Shown here in pieces: positions 1 to 10,987 of a DNA stretch of 43,192 nt. The notes under the pieces are model-generated. The model was given only the letters and a program-made list of their open reading frames with translations. It did no database searches and was not told the DNA's origin. The position numbers were made by a program, and so were the translations under genes. This stretch comes from Candidatus Poribacteria bacterium. Lineage in GTDB: Bacteria; Poribacteria; WGA-4E; WGA-3G. Each line of letters starts with the position of its first letter. Within the stretch, counting starts at the first letter, position 1. Where the stretch lies: assembly GCA_022819945.1 (NCBI GenBank), contig JAJEGI010000096.1, forward strand, positions 1 through 43,192. The letters run 5' to 3'.

Positions 1-980
1 CTGGTTCGATTAGACTTTGAGACAGAAAGCCGCTCTAAAAAATGCCGGAGAAGTGCTAAAGTTTTGATTCCATACTGGTTCGATTAGACTTTGAGACTAT
101 TTTTCTCGAGTTTCGTTTTCGATTTAACTTTCAAGTTTTGATTCCATACTGGTTCGATTAGACTTTGAGACTTAGACTCGCTTCTTTTTCACTTTTCTCA
201 ATCTTTGTTTTGATTCCATACTGGTTCGATTAGACTTTGAGACTACACAAAGAGGATCATTTGTCTTCCCGGGGAAACACTTGTTTTGATTCCATACTGG
301 TTCGATTAGACTTTGAGACACCACTTACCTGGAACTAACCCGCGCCTGGACACGTTTTGATTCCATACTGGTTCGATTAGACTTTGAGACTAAGAGACCT
401 AGACGCCAAGAGCGTCGTCTTCACTTCCGTTTTGATTCCATACTGGTTCGATTAGACTTTGAGACATAGACTACAATTACATTGTTTTCAATAAGGAGAA
501 AAGTTTTGATTCCATACTGGTTCGATTAGACTTTGAGACGTCTGTCAGTTTTCACACGCGATTCATACGATTGAATGTTTTGATTCCATACTGGTTCGAT
601 TAGACTTTGAGACAGTTTAAAAAAGAGAGAGGCAGTCAAGATAGAAATGTTTTGATTCCATACTGGTTCGATTAGACTTTGAGACCCGCAGGTCTCTTCG
701 GATGTGGTCAAAAGTTCCAAGTTTTGATTCCATACTGGTTCGATTAGACTTTGAGACGGTTTCACTTCTTCAAAAGGCGATGGCGAGAAAGAAGGAGAGT
801 TTTGATTCCATACTGGTTCGATTAGACTTTGAGACTTGAATTTCCAGTTCACTCTTTCTGCTTCTTCAGCGTTTTGATTCCATACTGGTTCGATTAGACT
901 TTGAGACACTTCTCTCTTGTCCAGGACGACGCGGCCCTTTTTCGTTTTGATTCCATACTGGTTCGATTAGACTTTGAGAC
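1..980 (-). CRISPR. CRISPR array, 37-nt repeats, right (leader) end
   Basis: Thirteen complete identical 37-nt repeats start at 61, 135, 207, 283, 354, 429, 503, 577, 649, 721, 799, 871 and 944. A partial copy (last 23 nt) fills 1-23, so the array continues beyond the left edge. On the plus strand the repeat begins GTTTTGATTCCATACTGG and ends GACTTTGAGAC. The 13 spacers are 34 to 41 nt long and all different. Transcription is inferred to be on the minus strand, because a promoter in the leader at 1214-1242 points into the array and the cas operon lies upstream on the same strand. In that orientation the repeat ends in GGAATCAAAAC, similar to the ends of other type III repeats. The repeat has only a weak hairpin (CCA/TGG). 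The newest spacers should be those nearest 980. No repeat degeneration is seen, as expected for a leader end. Confidence 0.98.
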
Positions 981-1213
981 AGACCCCCTTGTGAACCTAA
1001 TGGGGCCGTGGCTCCGTACACGCAAAACCAAACGCGAACTGCGCGGGGCTTTTTTTACTCAAAAATTTGACGCAAAATTGCCAGAAACCCTTATGAACAC
1101 TGACCCAAACGCGATTTTTCAACGGAATGCCTTGAAAACCCAGGTGGGCACTGTGTTCAGAGGCAATTTAAGCACGAATTCAACTTTATCGGTGAATCGC
1201 GTTTGTTATCCTA
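981..1213 (-). other. CRISPR leader
   Basis: This stretch separates the last repeat from the leader promoter and would be the 5' part of the pre-crRNA, about 230 nt. It holds no convincing gene. An open frame at 901-1305 on the plus strand runs through a repeat and resembles nothing. A run of A (T on the plus strand, near 1050) follows a GC-rich stretch. The leader role is inferred from position and from the promoter. Confidence 0.7.
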
Positions 1214-1242
1214 ATTATACACCAAATTTGCCAGAATGTCCA
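1214..1242 (-). promoter_or_regulatory. leader promoter of the CRISPR array
   Basis: On the minus strand TGGACA (1237-1242, five of six to the -35 consensus) is followed after exactly 17 nt by a perfect TATAAT (1214-1219). Transcription would start near 1207 and run left into the array. Confidence 0.7.
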
Positions 1243-1305
1243 GTTTTTTTATTATTGTTTCGGTGTGTCAAGCTGTTGGAAACCCAGCATCAATTCTTGG
1301 GGTAG

Positions 1306-1812
1306 GACAGGTTTGTTTATATAGCACTCCGCTGGAGTGAGAGAGCAGGTATCCGTTTTTTCCTAAAGTTTGGACAATTTCCTGTAGCCATCACCCATCA
1401 GGGGAACCGTAAGTTGGGTTGAGCGGCAAAACTCAGTCCATTATAGTGCTATCCCAACAGCAGTTTGCCAATACTCCCTGGTTATAAATAGGTAGAGCGA
1501 AACCCAACAAAACCACCACTTTCAGCGGAAAACAGCGTTGGGTTTCTCTCGGGCTTTGGGACGTTCAGGCCCCTCCGGCCTCCGAATTTGATTGACTATG
1601 TCCGATTTTTGGGTGACCTCCGTTCAACCCACCCTACTGCTTCGTCAAGTTATAAATGATTGGTATATCGGTTGGGGAACCCTTGAAGAAACACCCAAGC
1701 AAAACCCTCTACGAACATCTCTATCCATCATTTGAGTGTGGGCAGAACACTACAAGAGGGATTCGAGCCAATTGAACGGTTCTGTTGTAAGAGAACTACA
1801 GAGGGCGTGTCA
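1306..1812. other. intergenic region between csx1 and the leader promoter
   Basis: No gene is supported in these 500 bases. It holds a small perfect hairpin, CACTCC-GCT-GGAGTG (1325-1339), and the larger palindromic repeat at 1499-1546. Several copies of the words AACCCAAC and GTTGGGTT are scattered through it, which looks like eroded repeat sequence. Either hairpin could end the cas mRNA, but neither has a clear U-run on the minus strand. Confidence 0.6.
1499..1546. repeat. palindromic repeat, GAAACCCAAC family
   Basis: GAAACCCAAC (1499-1508) and its perfect reverse complement GTTGGGTTTC (1537-1546) flank a 28-nt loop. A relative with one changed base lies at 19619-19666. This is probably a dispersed non-coding repeat of the genome. 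Confidence 0.7.
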
Positions 1813-3078
1813 TTATTGTGGCAACAAAGCATCAAATGCCTGTTGTAACACTTGTTGCAACTCTTCTTCATTTCCACTTCCAAGCATTTGCTCCACTTCT
1901 GGAGATTCAGAACGCGTTCCATGAGTCAATGCATGGCGAATGTATCTAAGTTTCAGGTAAGGTGCATATTTTTCAGACTCAGTGTCCCAAAATTCATTTT
2001 CCAATTCTTTACTTACCTCTGCACGCTTCCTTGTGTATCGCTCTATCGGGTACCCCTTTTCTTCACACCGGTGTGTGATAAGTGCCTCCCAACCGAACAT
2101 AGCTGCACGTATATAGTCACGACGTTCCAAGTATTGATAGGCTAATTTTGTTCGCTGTGCACTACCAGACGGTAGTTCGGCCCAATCTAGACGTTCAGAA
2201 AGTTGCTGCCGAAACAGCCCAGATGCGCCACCTATTGAAACTGGTAGTGCAGACAAAAATGAACCGATCTCTTTTACTGACCCGGACAAATTGTGAGTAC
2301 GTTCATGAAAAGCTGCTTTTTCAAGGTACTGTGCCGTTTCCGAAACTACTCCATCTTCCTTTAGGAGCGACACAAATACACCGTAATCTCCAGTTGCGTC
2401 AAAACGTTCAAGGGCACTCATCCAACGCCGCACTCTATCAAGACCTTTTAACTTGATCACCGGTGTAATTCCTTTTTGCTCTCCATCTTTAGGAGTCATA
2501 TCATAGGCTCCGTACCACAGGTCCCGCACTGTAAGGTTTCGTACCCGCTCTAACATGAAGGCAGAAAGAAAACCGATCATACCAAAATGGCGATATGCGT
2601 GAGTTAAGTCTAAACTGACCTGTCCATCTGGTGTGTTGTTTTCATCAGCAATGTAGTTTAATATCTTGTACTGTTCACTCTCAATCTTGCCGAACGGAAT
2701 AATGATCGGGACGACTTCACATTTAAGAGATTCACTCATTAATCCTTTAACTTTGGAAAGCATATCTTGTGTGACAGTTTCATCATCCTCAGCCAGAAAC
2801 AGTTGCTCGCGGGCCTCTTGATATTCCGCAGTACTTGCAAGTCTTTCTACCAGCACGCTCCATTGACTACCTTCGGTGCCAAGAATAACAAAGCGATCTG
2901 GATTAATATGTTCCACTAGGACCAGTCCAAGGAATGAGGTATCTTCTGGCTCCCCTTGGTCAGGTTCTAGCTCCCCGTTGTCATCAAGAAATGAGTACTT
3001 AGTTGTCTGATAGCCAATTTGGTCATTAGGAAGTGATCGTCCTCTGCCGAGAAATGTTACAAGTGTGTGGTAAGTCAT
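1813..3078 (-). CDS. csx1: Csx1-type CARF-HEPN ribonuclease
   Basis: The 421-residue protein is a CRISPR ancillary effector of the Csx1/TIGR02221 group. The N-terminal half should be a CARF domain that binds cyclic oligoadenylate made by Cas10. It carries DLTHAYRH at 157-164, a form of the DxTHG motif of this family. The C-terminal part has the HEPN RNase motif R-x4-H as RHALTH (R381 to H386), close to the protein end as in other Csx1 proteins. On activation such proteins cut RNA non-specifically in the cytoplasm. The start ATG overlaps the stop of the upstream ring-nuclease-like gene (ATGA, 3075-3078), so the two are translationally coupled. It is the last gene of the cas operon. Family assignment is strong. 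The identity of the activator (cA4 or other) is inferred from the neighbouring Crn2-type gene. Confidence 0.9.
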   Translation of the reverse strand: MTYHTLVTFLGRGRSLPNDQIGYQTTKYSFLDDNGELEPDQGEPEDTSFLGLVLVEHINPDRFVILGTEGSQWSVLVERLASTAEYQEAREQLFLAEDDETVTQDMLSKVKGLMSESLKCEVVPIIIPFGKIESEQYKILNYIADENNTPDGQVSLDLTHAYRHFGMIGFLSAFMLERVRNLTVRDLWYGAYDMTPKDGEQKGITPVIKLKGLDRVRRWMSALERFDATGDYGVFVSLLKEDGVVSETAQYLEKAAFHERTHNLSGSVKEIGSFLSALPVSIGGASGLFRQQLSERLDWAELPSGSAQRTKLAYQYLERRDYIRAAMFGWEALITHRCEEKGYPIERYTRKRAEVSKELENEFWDTESEKYAPYLKLRYIRHALTHGTRSESPEVEQMLGSGNEEELQQVLQQAFDALLPQ

Positions 3079-3428
3079 TCTTGTATCTCTCTTTTAGTTA
3101 AGGGTTGCCAATCGCACCGATAGAACTCAAAATCGTTTATAGATGGCGCGAGAGCCATTTTTGTAGACAAATCGGCGACGCGATGGCGTAACTTCATAAT
3201 CAGCATCACGTCACCGACTGCCAAGGTTGCTTGCTTACGGGAGACTTCAATTTCTACGCCTGTTAACTCTTCAAGCAAACGCGCGGTTTCGGGGTAACCG
3301 ATGTAACTTTGAAAATTGTCGGATGCGGCAGCATCCCGTAAAACAGTACGGAATTCGTCTTGTGAAATCTGTTTCAAGGTATAATGCCCTTCAGCAGGCA
3401 TGACTGCGGCATTCAGCAAAAGAATCAT
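3075..3428 (-). CDS. crn2: DUF1874 / Crn2-AcrIII-1 family ring-nuclease homologue
   Basis: The 117-residue protein belongs to the DUF1874 (STIV B116-like) family, known from archaeal viruses as anti-CRISPR AcrIII-1 and from type III loci as the ring nuclease Crn2, which degrades cyclic tetra-adenylate. The family signature is clear: an N-terminal LLNAAVM strand, then SYIGYPETA at 41-49, LTGVEIEVSR, and a GDVMLIMKLRHRV strand. In AcrIII-1 the corresponding motif is IGH with a catalytic His; here it reads IGY (Tyr45). The protein may therefore be slow, inactive, a cA4-binding sponge, or catalytic through another residue. Both ends overlap the neighbours by 4 nt (csm5 upstream, csx1 downstream), fitting a role in tuning Csx1. 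Family assignment is confident; activity is not. Confidence 0.85.
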   Translation of the reverse strand: MILLLNAAVMPAEGHYTLKQISQDEFRTVLRDAAASDNFQSYIGYPETARLLEELTGVEIEVSRKQATLAVGDVMLIMKLRHRVADLSTKMALAPSINDFEFYRCDWQPLTKREIQE

Positions 3429-4588
3429 TTCTTACTCTCAATCGGTGAAACCTTCACCCACCCGAAAGGTGAGAGAGGATTTTGGCCGCGATAAAAGATG
3501 CGGCGCGTTTTCGGAAACGCCCTCCAATCATACGTCCCCGGTTTTGAACGGCTTCCACCTAACCGGAAACGTTCGCGGAGATCGTTTAACAGTTCCTTTG
3601 CTGTCTCTGGATCGTTTTCGTCGTCGGTGAATAACGGCGCAACCGTCTTTGAATCATAACCGGTGCCCCATCCGATCTGTAGCAGGAAAGTTCCGGGCGT
3701 TAATTTTTCGTTTAAACGGTGTAACTGATCGTAGAAGTTAGCGATTTCTGGAAGGTGGTAGTCATCAAAAAACTTCCGTTCTCTCTGTATGAGGTCGCCT
3801 GTTACCCAATGGCAGGCCGCAGCGATATTTCGGAGAGCATCTCCTTGTGAAGGGTCAAAGCCGAGTTGATTGCTTGCCGGTTCCTTCAGGACCCATTCAT
3901 CAATCTTGATAGAAAACGTCAAACGTTGTTTGGGCTGGAGTTGTTCAACGAAGGTTTTGTATTCCTGACCGTTGTCTATTTTTTTAACGAGCTGGCCGTT
4001 TGAATCAAGCGTAACCGTCCATGCAGTGCCGATTTCAACGCCTGATAGGTCAATAGCGGTAGTATCGCTAACCTGTAAAGCGCGGAGGAGATCGCGATTC
4101 GGATTCTCTCCAAGCACCCGCTGCTCAATGGGTGCCGCGGGTGTTTCCCTTCGTGGGTTACCACGAGGTTCTTGATCTGCCAATTCCTCTAATTCCTCTA
4201 ATGTTTTTTCATAGTGTGTATTATTTTCGTTGTCGATAAGTTCCCATAACAACGCCGTGCGGATGGCACCTTTTAGCGTACTCCCCGGAATATACGGACG
4301 GTGGTTGATGTCTTTGATCGCCTCTCGGATTTCAACTTCTTCGGGGGATTGCGGACAGGGGAGACTATACGTGGCAAACGCCCCAGGATTTTGAAGGTGT
4401 TTGGTCCATCGGAATTCGCGCCGTCCCATATCGGTACTTAGCGCGTCCACATTCGCGTTTGGATCCGCAAATACTTTGTCTAAATCAATACGGTGCCATT
4501 TGCCGTTGGCATAGCACCCGTCAATGTGTTGCAAACTATCGCCAGAGCCGACATGCACCGGGGTTAAAGTTTCAAGTTGATATTTCAC
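3425..4588 (-). CDS. csm5: Csm5, RAMP protein of the type III-A complex
   Basis: This 387-residue RAMP-fold protein caps the 3' end of the crRNA in the Csm complex. It shows the Csm5 hallmarks: LETLTPVHVGSGD at the N terminus, the glycine-rich YIPGSTLKGAIRTALL near residues 99-114, and FGWVKVSP at the C terminus. The start is chosen as GTG at 4586-4588. It is preceded by AAAGGAGG six bases upstream and overlaps the csm4 stop as GTGA. An ATG further upstream (4616-4618) would add ten residues before the ribosome binding site and is unlikely. The stop overlaps the next gene by 4 nt. Confidence 0.93.
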   Translation of the reverse strand: MKYQLETLTPVHVGSGDSLQHIDGCYANGKWHRIDLDKVFADPNANVDALSTDMGRREFRWTKHLQNPGAFATYSLPCPQSPEEVEIREAIKDINHRPYIPGSTLKGAIRTALLWELIDNENNTHYEKTLEELEELADQEPRGNPRRETPAAPIEQRVLGENPNRDLLRALQVSDTTAIDLSGVEIGTAWTVTLDSNGQLVKKIDNGQEYKTFVEQLQPKQRLTFSIKIDEWVLKEPASNQLGFDPSQGDALRNIAAACHWVTGDLIQRERKFFDDYHLPEIANFYDQLHRLNEKLTPGTFLLQIGWGTGYDSKTVAPLFTDDENDPETAKELLNDLRERFRLGGSRSKPGTYDWRAFPKTRRIFYRGQNPLSPFGWVKVSPIESKK

Positions 4589-5658
4589 GGCTGACCTCCT
4601 TTTATGCCGACCGGCCATGCATAGCCATAACGATAGACCGAATGTGTGCAGGCACCACTTTGGGTGGGTTGTAGCGGAACCAAATGCCCGCTCTCTTCTT
4701 TAGTTGTCGTTAGAACAGAACCTTCGCTGAACATCATCACCGTCTGCCGACGGAAAGGCGTGCCTGTACTGTTTCCCCACCCGCCACAAGTCGTCAAGTT
4801 GTACGAGACATCACCTGAAATAAGTACTTTGAGTTCCGCTTCGCCTTTAGGACAAAGCGGCGCGAGCGTTACAAATCGGTTGCTTCCACCAGCCGTGTCT
4901 ATTTCAACCGATTTTTCTTTGAATTCAAACAAGCCATAACCCGCGTTTCGTTCACCACCGATACCGGCATCGCCAAGCACGTTGAGCAGTGTATCAATCT
5001 CTGTTTTTATATCTTCCTGATCATCGCCCCGAAATTGCGTAGCGAACCAGAGTCCACACTTTTTATTAAATTGGAGTGTTTCAAGGTGCCAGATTTGAGA
5101 CGCATGTGTTTCCCGGTCCAAGGTAACCCGGGGCCGTCTGTCGATTTTCCAGACGGTTATGTCGTTATCTGCAGATGAATCCTGCTCCGTTTCTCCATTC
5201 AATAACTTCTTCAGTTCTTCCTGTTCTTCCGGGGCTACCCACATCGTTCCGCCATTCACCAGAAAGTCTCCGTTGAATTCAGGTGGGGTCTCTGAAAGAA
5301 GAATTTCAAAAATCTTTTGAGAAACAAATTGGACCTTCTTAACCTTTTTATAGTCTTTTGCGTCGGCCACCTCAAGTGGAATCAAAGGTTTTGGAAAGAA
5401 GCGGACATCTCCGGCAAAGGGAAAAGCAGAGGTGAGTCGAAAGGGCATATCTGTCTGGTAGCGATTAAGGAACGTTTCAAGTGCAGTGCTGCCGTAAAAG
5501 GTAGTCCACGTCTGGCACAAGGCAGAAAAGAGCGTATCTGCGGGGATATAGACCTCGGTTTTTTCTAAACCGAGTTGTCCGGTCTGTGCGGGGCCTGTGT
5601 AGCGCCCGAGATGCAGGGCGGTTTTGAATGTTAAATCATAAGCGGTATAGGATGGCAT
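4585..5658 (-). CDS. csm4: Csm4, Cas5-like RAMP protein
   Basis: The 357-residue protein fits Csm4, the Cas5-type subunit that holds the 5' repeat tag of the crRNA and contacts Cas10. The N terminus has the LHLGRYTG and YIPADTLFSALC segments, followed by the FPFAGDVRFFPKP region. A glycine-rich stretch (GDAGIGGERNAGYGLF) sits near the middle, and TTCGGWGNSTGTPFRRQ near the C terminus is typical of Csm4. The gene starts 8 nt after the csm3 stop. An AGGTG ribosome binding site precedes the ATG. It overlaps csm5 by 4 nt. Confidence 0.92.
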   Translation of the reverse strand: MPSYTAYDLTFKTALHLGRYTGPAQTGQLGLEKTEVYIPADTLFSALCQTWTTFYGSTALETFLNRYQTDMPFRLTSAFPFAGDVRFFPKPLIPLEVADAKDYKKVKKVQFVSQKIFEILLSETPPEFNGDFLVNGGTMWVAPEEQEELKKLLNGETEQDSSADNDITVWKIDRRPRVTLDRETHASQIWHLETLQFNKKCGLWFATQFRGDDQEDIKTEIDTLLNVLGDAGIGGERNAGYGLFEFKEKSVEIDTAGGSNRFVTLAPLCPKGEAELKVLISGDVSYNLTTCGGWGNSTGTPFRRQTVMMFSEGSVLTTTKEESGHLVPLQPTQSGACTHSVYRYGYAWPVGIKGGQP

Positions 5659-5666
5659 AGTTACAC

Positions 5667-6488
5667 CTATTGAAGACCGAGAGCATCCAAAATTTTCTGC
5701 TTATAGCCTATATTTCGTAAGGTCTCAATGTCAGTATTCAGGGCAATGGGTACTGATTGTGTTCCCTTTTTTTCATAATGGGTACGCGGTTTAAAAGTCA
5801 TTCCTAATTTCTGAAAGGTTATTCTGCCAGAACCGCGACTCCCAGAACCGCCGAGATAATCGTCTTCCAAAAGTGCCATACCGGTGAAGACTATGTCGAA
5901 TAAATCGAGTTCTTCCTTAACTTGGGACGAACTTACTGTATTTCGCGTATATATTCCATAGATGAGTTGAAAGGGCCCAAAGGTAGTACCGGCAGGGACC
6001 CGCTCAATCGGACGTGGATTTGCAGCAGAAGTAATTCTATCAATGGTAACTTCCCATTTGACTTCAGTGAACAAACTGTCGGTTTCTGCTTCTTCCAATT
6101 CTTTCCGCGAGTGATCTGTTAGAAAAGTATCTCGGACAATTAGACGCGTCGGCATCGTTTCCCCGCGCAAATTCCTTGCTGACGGTGCAACTCCGAAGAC
6201 TTGACACACCGAACATTGGTTGTAAGCTGCAGGATCCTGGCATTCGTGTATCTTCACATCTCTCCCTTTATTTATCGGTCTATCAAAGTGCCGGTCTAGC
6301 AACCCACGCATCTTTCCGCGAAACGAGGATCCAGGAATGTACGGCTCTTTCGTAAGCAGGTCCCGAATTACAGGATTATCCACACCGCCAATGTCTAAGT
6401 TGTCTGAATCGCCACCGACATGTAAGCCAGTAACGACTTTAATGTTTCCTGTCAGAAAAATTTTCCCTTGTAGTTGAATACTTTCCAC
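5667..6488 (-). CDS. csm3: Csm3, backbone RAMP and target-RNA nuclease
   Basis: The 273-residue Csm3 forms the helical backbone of the Csm complex and cuts bound target RNA at 6-nt intervals. The motif TGLHVGGDSDN is followed by GGVDNPVIRD. Asp37 in this motif aligns with the catalytic Asp33 of the Streptococcus thermophilus protein. YIPGSSFRGKMRGLL (50-64) is the glycine-rich RAMP loop. A cysteine-containing insert (ECQDPAAYNQCSVCQVFG) matches the Csm3 zinc-binding site. The start is GTG, with AGGAGG five bases upstream. It lies 9 nt after csm2. Everything needed for target cutting appears intact. Confidence 0.95.
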   Translation of the reverse strand: MESIQLQGKIFLTGNIKVVTGLHVGGDSDNLDIGGVDNPVIRDLLTKEPYIPGSSFRGKMRGLLDRHFDRPINKGRDVKIHECQDPAAYNQCSVCQVFGVAPSARNLRGETMPTRLIVRDTFLTDHSRKELEEAETDSLFTEVKWEVTIDRITSAANPRPIERVPAGTTFGPFQLIYGIYTRNTVSSSQVKEELDLFDIVFTGMALLEDDYLGGSGSRGSGRITFQKLGMTFKPRTHYEKKGTQSVPIALNTDIETLRNIGYKQKILDALGLQ

Positions 6489-6497
6489 CTGTTCCTC

Positions 6498-9396
<2,899 letters not shown>

Positions 9397-9452
9397 TTCA
9401 TGCTATCCTTTATGTTCGGTGCTAAATTGTTCCCGCGAATTTATCGAATTTC

Positions 9453-9482
9453 AGTTTAGCACATTTTCCAGCAAATTGCCAA
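9453..9482 (-). promoter_or_regulatory. possible promoter of the cas operon
   Basis: TTGGCA (9477-9482) and TAAACT (9453-9458) are 18 nt apart on the minus strand, about 55 bases before the cas10 start. A direct repeat AAATTCG-AT-AAATTCG just downstream could be an operator. The match is modest. No better promoter was found in the gap 9397-9619. Confidence 0.3.
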
Positions 9483-9539
9483 TTCTTTTTTTAGTGATTG
9501 AGTTTTCGATTTTTGAGTGCGGAATCAGATTTCACCTTC

Positions 9540-9589
9540 GTAGGGGGTTTTTGCATGGGTGTTTCTTCATAGGGTTACCCAGCCCCTAC
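9540..9589. repeat. degenerate palindromic repeat, GTAGGGG...CCCCTAC family
   Basis: GTAGGGGG at 9540-9547 and AGGGTTACCCAGCCCCTAC at 9571-9589 match the outer and inner parts of the element at 39801-39827. The left arm is broken by unrelated bases. It sits upstream of the cas operon. Confidence 0.5.
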
Positions 9590-9619
9590 GAGCCTACTGT
9601 GCGTGCATAGGTGCCATTT

Positions 9620-10501
9620 TTAGGGTGCTTCAACAATTTCTTGGAGTCGTTGTAGGAGTGCTTCCGCTGCTTGACGAGATTTCTGTAGATTGAATTGCTC
9701 CACCGCTTTTTCGGCGCGGAAGGTGTTCCCCCGGTAATAACGCAGGAAAACGATGCCTACCCACAACGCAGCATCTGTATAGTGTCCATCTAACACTGCA
9801 TCAACGGCAAGAAAACCGAACGCGCCGTTGAGTCCAATCGCATTTAATCCGCCTCGCCAATCGCCAGCGTACACGTGTCCAGCACCGGGAATTATTTTCG
9901 ACAATACGCTCGCTACCTTGACAGATTTCTGTGGCATATTGAGAGCCGAATCAAAGCGTGCATCAAGCCTTTCATCAGTGGTATAGTCGCGTAGAACTTC
10001 GCGCGCTTCTTCCCACCGAAATTGGTAGATATAGGTAACGGCTTGCAAGAAAAGCGCGCGACGGTAAAGTTGGACGGAAGGGTCTCTGAGCATTACTTTA
10101 ATCAGTTCCAGTTGTGCAAGATCGTAATTCTGTGTAGCGATGAGTGTCACCGCGAGTTCCAACTGGTACTCCGATTTTGATTCACTATCTATGGCGTAAT
10201 GCGTTGCGATCCGCAGAGCATTAACGGCTTCTGTCCATAAACTTTGTGCCCTATAAGCGAGTCCGATGTTGTAGTAGACTTCACTAACACGCGGATCGTG
10301 TGGATGGAAAAAGAGGAAACGTTTATATTCGGTGATGGCAGCATCATGGTTGCCCTGCGCAGCGAGATGTCTGCCGAGGGATAACGGGAGTTCTTCCGCA
10401 ACTGCCATAAAACTGCAGAAGAGTAAAAGGTACCCGATTAATAAAAAGGATATAAACTTGTTTAAAATCTTATACACTTGACATTGAATTTCTAAGTTCA
10501 T
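9620..10501 (-). CDS. TPR-repeat protein with membrane segments
   Basis: The 293-residue protein starts with a hydrophobic export or anchor segment (FISFLLIGYLLLFCSFMAV). Several tetratricopeptide-like helix pairs follow (GNHDAAITEYKRFL, VYYNIGLAYRAQSLWTEAVNAL), then a C-terminal hydrophobic part with PGAGHVYAGDWRGGLNAI, a glycine-rich membrane motif. A short helical tail ends it. It probably acts at the cell envelope as a scaffold; no enzyme motif is seen. The ATG (10499-10501) shares one base with the stop of the upstream sigma-like gene (TGATG) and has no ribosome binding site of its own, so translation should be coupled. A TTG one codon upstream is a less likely start. Confidence 0.75.
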   Translation of the reverse strand: MNLEIQCQVYKILNKFISFLLIGYLLLFCSFMAVAEELPLSLGRHLAAQGNHDAAITEYKRFLFFHPHDPRVSEVYYNIGLAYRAQSLWTEAVNALRIATHYAIDSESKSEYQLELAVTLIATQNYDLAQLELIKVMLRDPSVQLYRRALFLQAVTYIYQFRWEEAREVLRDYTTDERLDARFDSALNMPQKSVKVASVLSKIIPGAGHVYAGDWRGGLNAIGLNGAFGFLAVDAVLDGHYTDAALWVGIVFLRYYRGNTFRAEKAVEQFNLQKSRQAAEALLQRLQEIVEAP

Positions 10502-10782
10502 CAAGAGACATTCAACTGGACTTTGGTGTGCCTATATTGTATACACCGATTAACAGCGATTCGGTATATCCATGTTCCAAACGCTATGCGACCTTGAAAC
10601 GCTTTAATGTGTTGGCGGACGTCTGAGAACGTCGCGTGTGTCGCACCTTCAGCATCTCTCGAATTGCCAAGTATTCGGTGCGCGACTTCATAAATCTTAG
10701 GACGATGGCGTTTGACCAACGCCTCAAACGCCTCATCATCACCCGTTGCTGCTTTCTGGACGTAAACACTATCAGGGATCAT
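10501..10782 (-). CDS. sigma-70 region 2-only protein (truncated ECF sigma factor)
   Basis: The 93-residue protein matches region 2 of ECF sigma factors: ATGDDEAFEALVKRHRPKIY, then AHRILGNSRDAEGATHATF (the core-binding part) and FGTWIYRIAVNRCIQY (the -10 recognition helix). Region 4, which binds the -35 box, is missing: the frame stops right after region 2. The stop is coupled to the next gene (TGATG), and a consensus promoter lies upstream, so the gene looks expressed rather than decayed. It may act as a region 2-only sigma factor or as an inhibitor that binds core polymerase. The ATG at 10780-10782 is preferred, with AAGG eight or nine bases upstream; a GTG three codons earlier overlaps that site. 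Confidence 0.8.
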   Translation of the reverse strand: MIPDSVYVQKAATGDDEAFEALVKRHRPKIYEVAHRILGNSRDAEGATHATFSDVRQHIKAFQGRIAFGTWIYRIAVNRCIQYRHTKVQLNVS

Positions 10783-10816
10783 AACGTTCACCTTGTTTAG
10801 ATATAGTGTTGTTGGT

Positions 10817-10845
10817 AGTATACATCCTTACAATTGATTTGTCAA
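10817..10845 (-). promoter_or_regulatory. consensus promoter of the sigma-TPR operon
   Basis: On the minus strand a perfect TTGACA (10840-10845) stands 17 nt from TATACT (10817-10822). Transcription should start near 10810, about 28 bases before the sigma-like gene. Confidence 0.8.
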
Positions 10846-10987
10846 CCTATTCGTTCAAGAACGGCAACCGATGCCACATGCACGAACCTTTTTCAGGTTG
10901 GTGTGTCTAAATTGTATAACAAACCCGAATATGGCATGCCGCTTTTGCGCAGCGTGCTGCTATCCTAAAAGAAAGAGAACTTCAAAC

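Noticed and set aside
526..909. Minus-strand open frame with five copies of SQSLIEPVWNQN
   Set aside because: It is the translation of the CRISPR repeats. Repeat plus spacer length happens to keep the frame open.
1..980. Spacers matching other parts of this window (self-targeting)
   Set aside because: A reading by eye found no convincing match. A proper search of spacers against the genome and phage sequences was not possible here.
901..1305. Plus-strand open frame through the last repeat and the leader
   Set aside because: It runs across a CRISPR repeat, has no ribosome binding site or similarity, and is antisense to the leader transcript.
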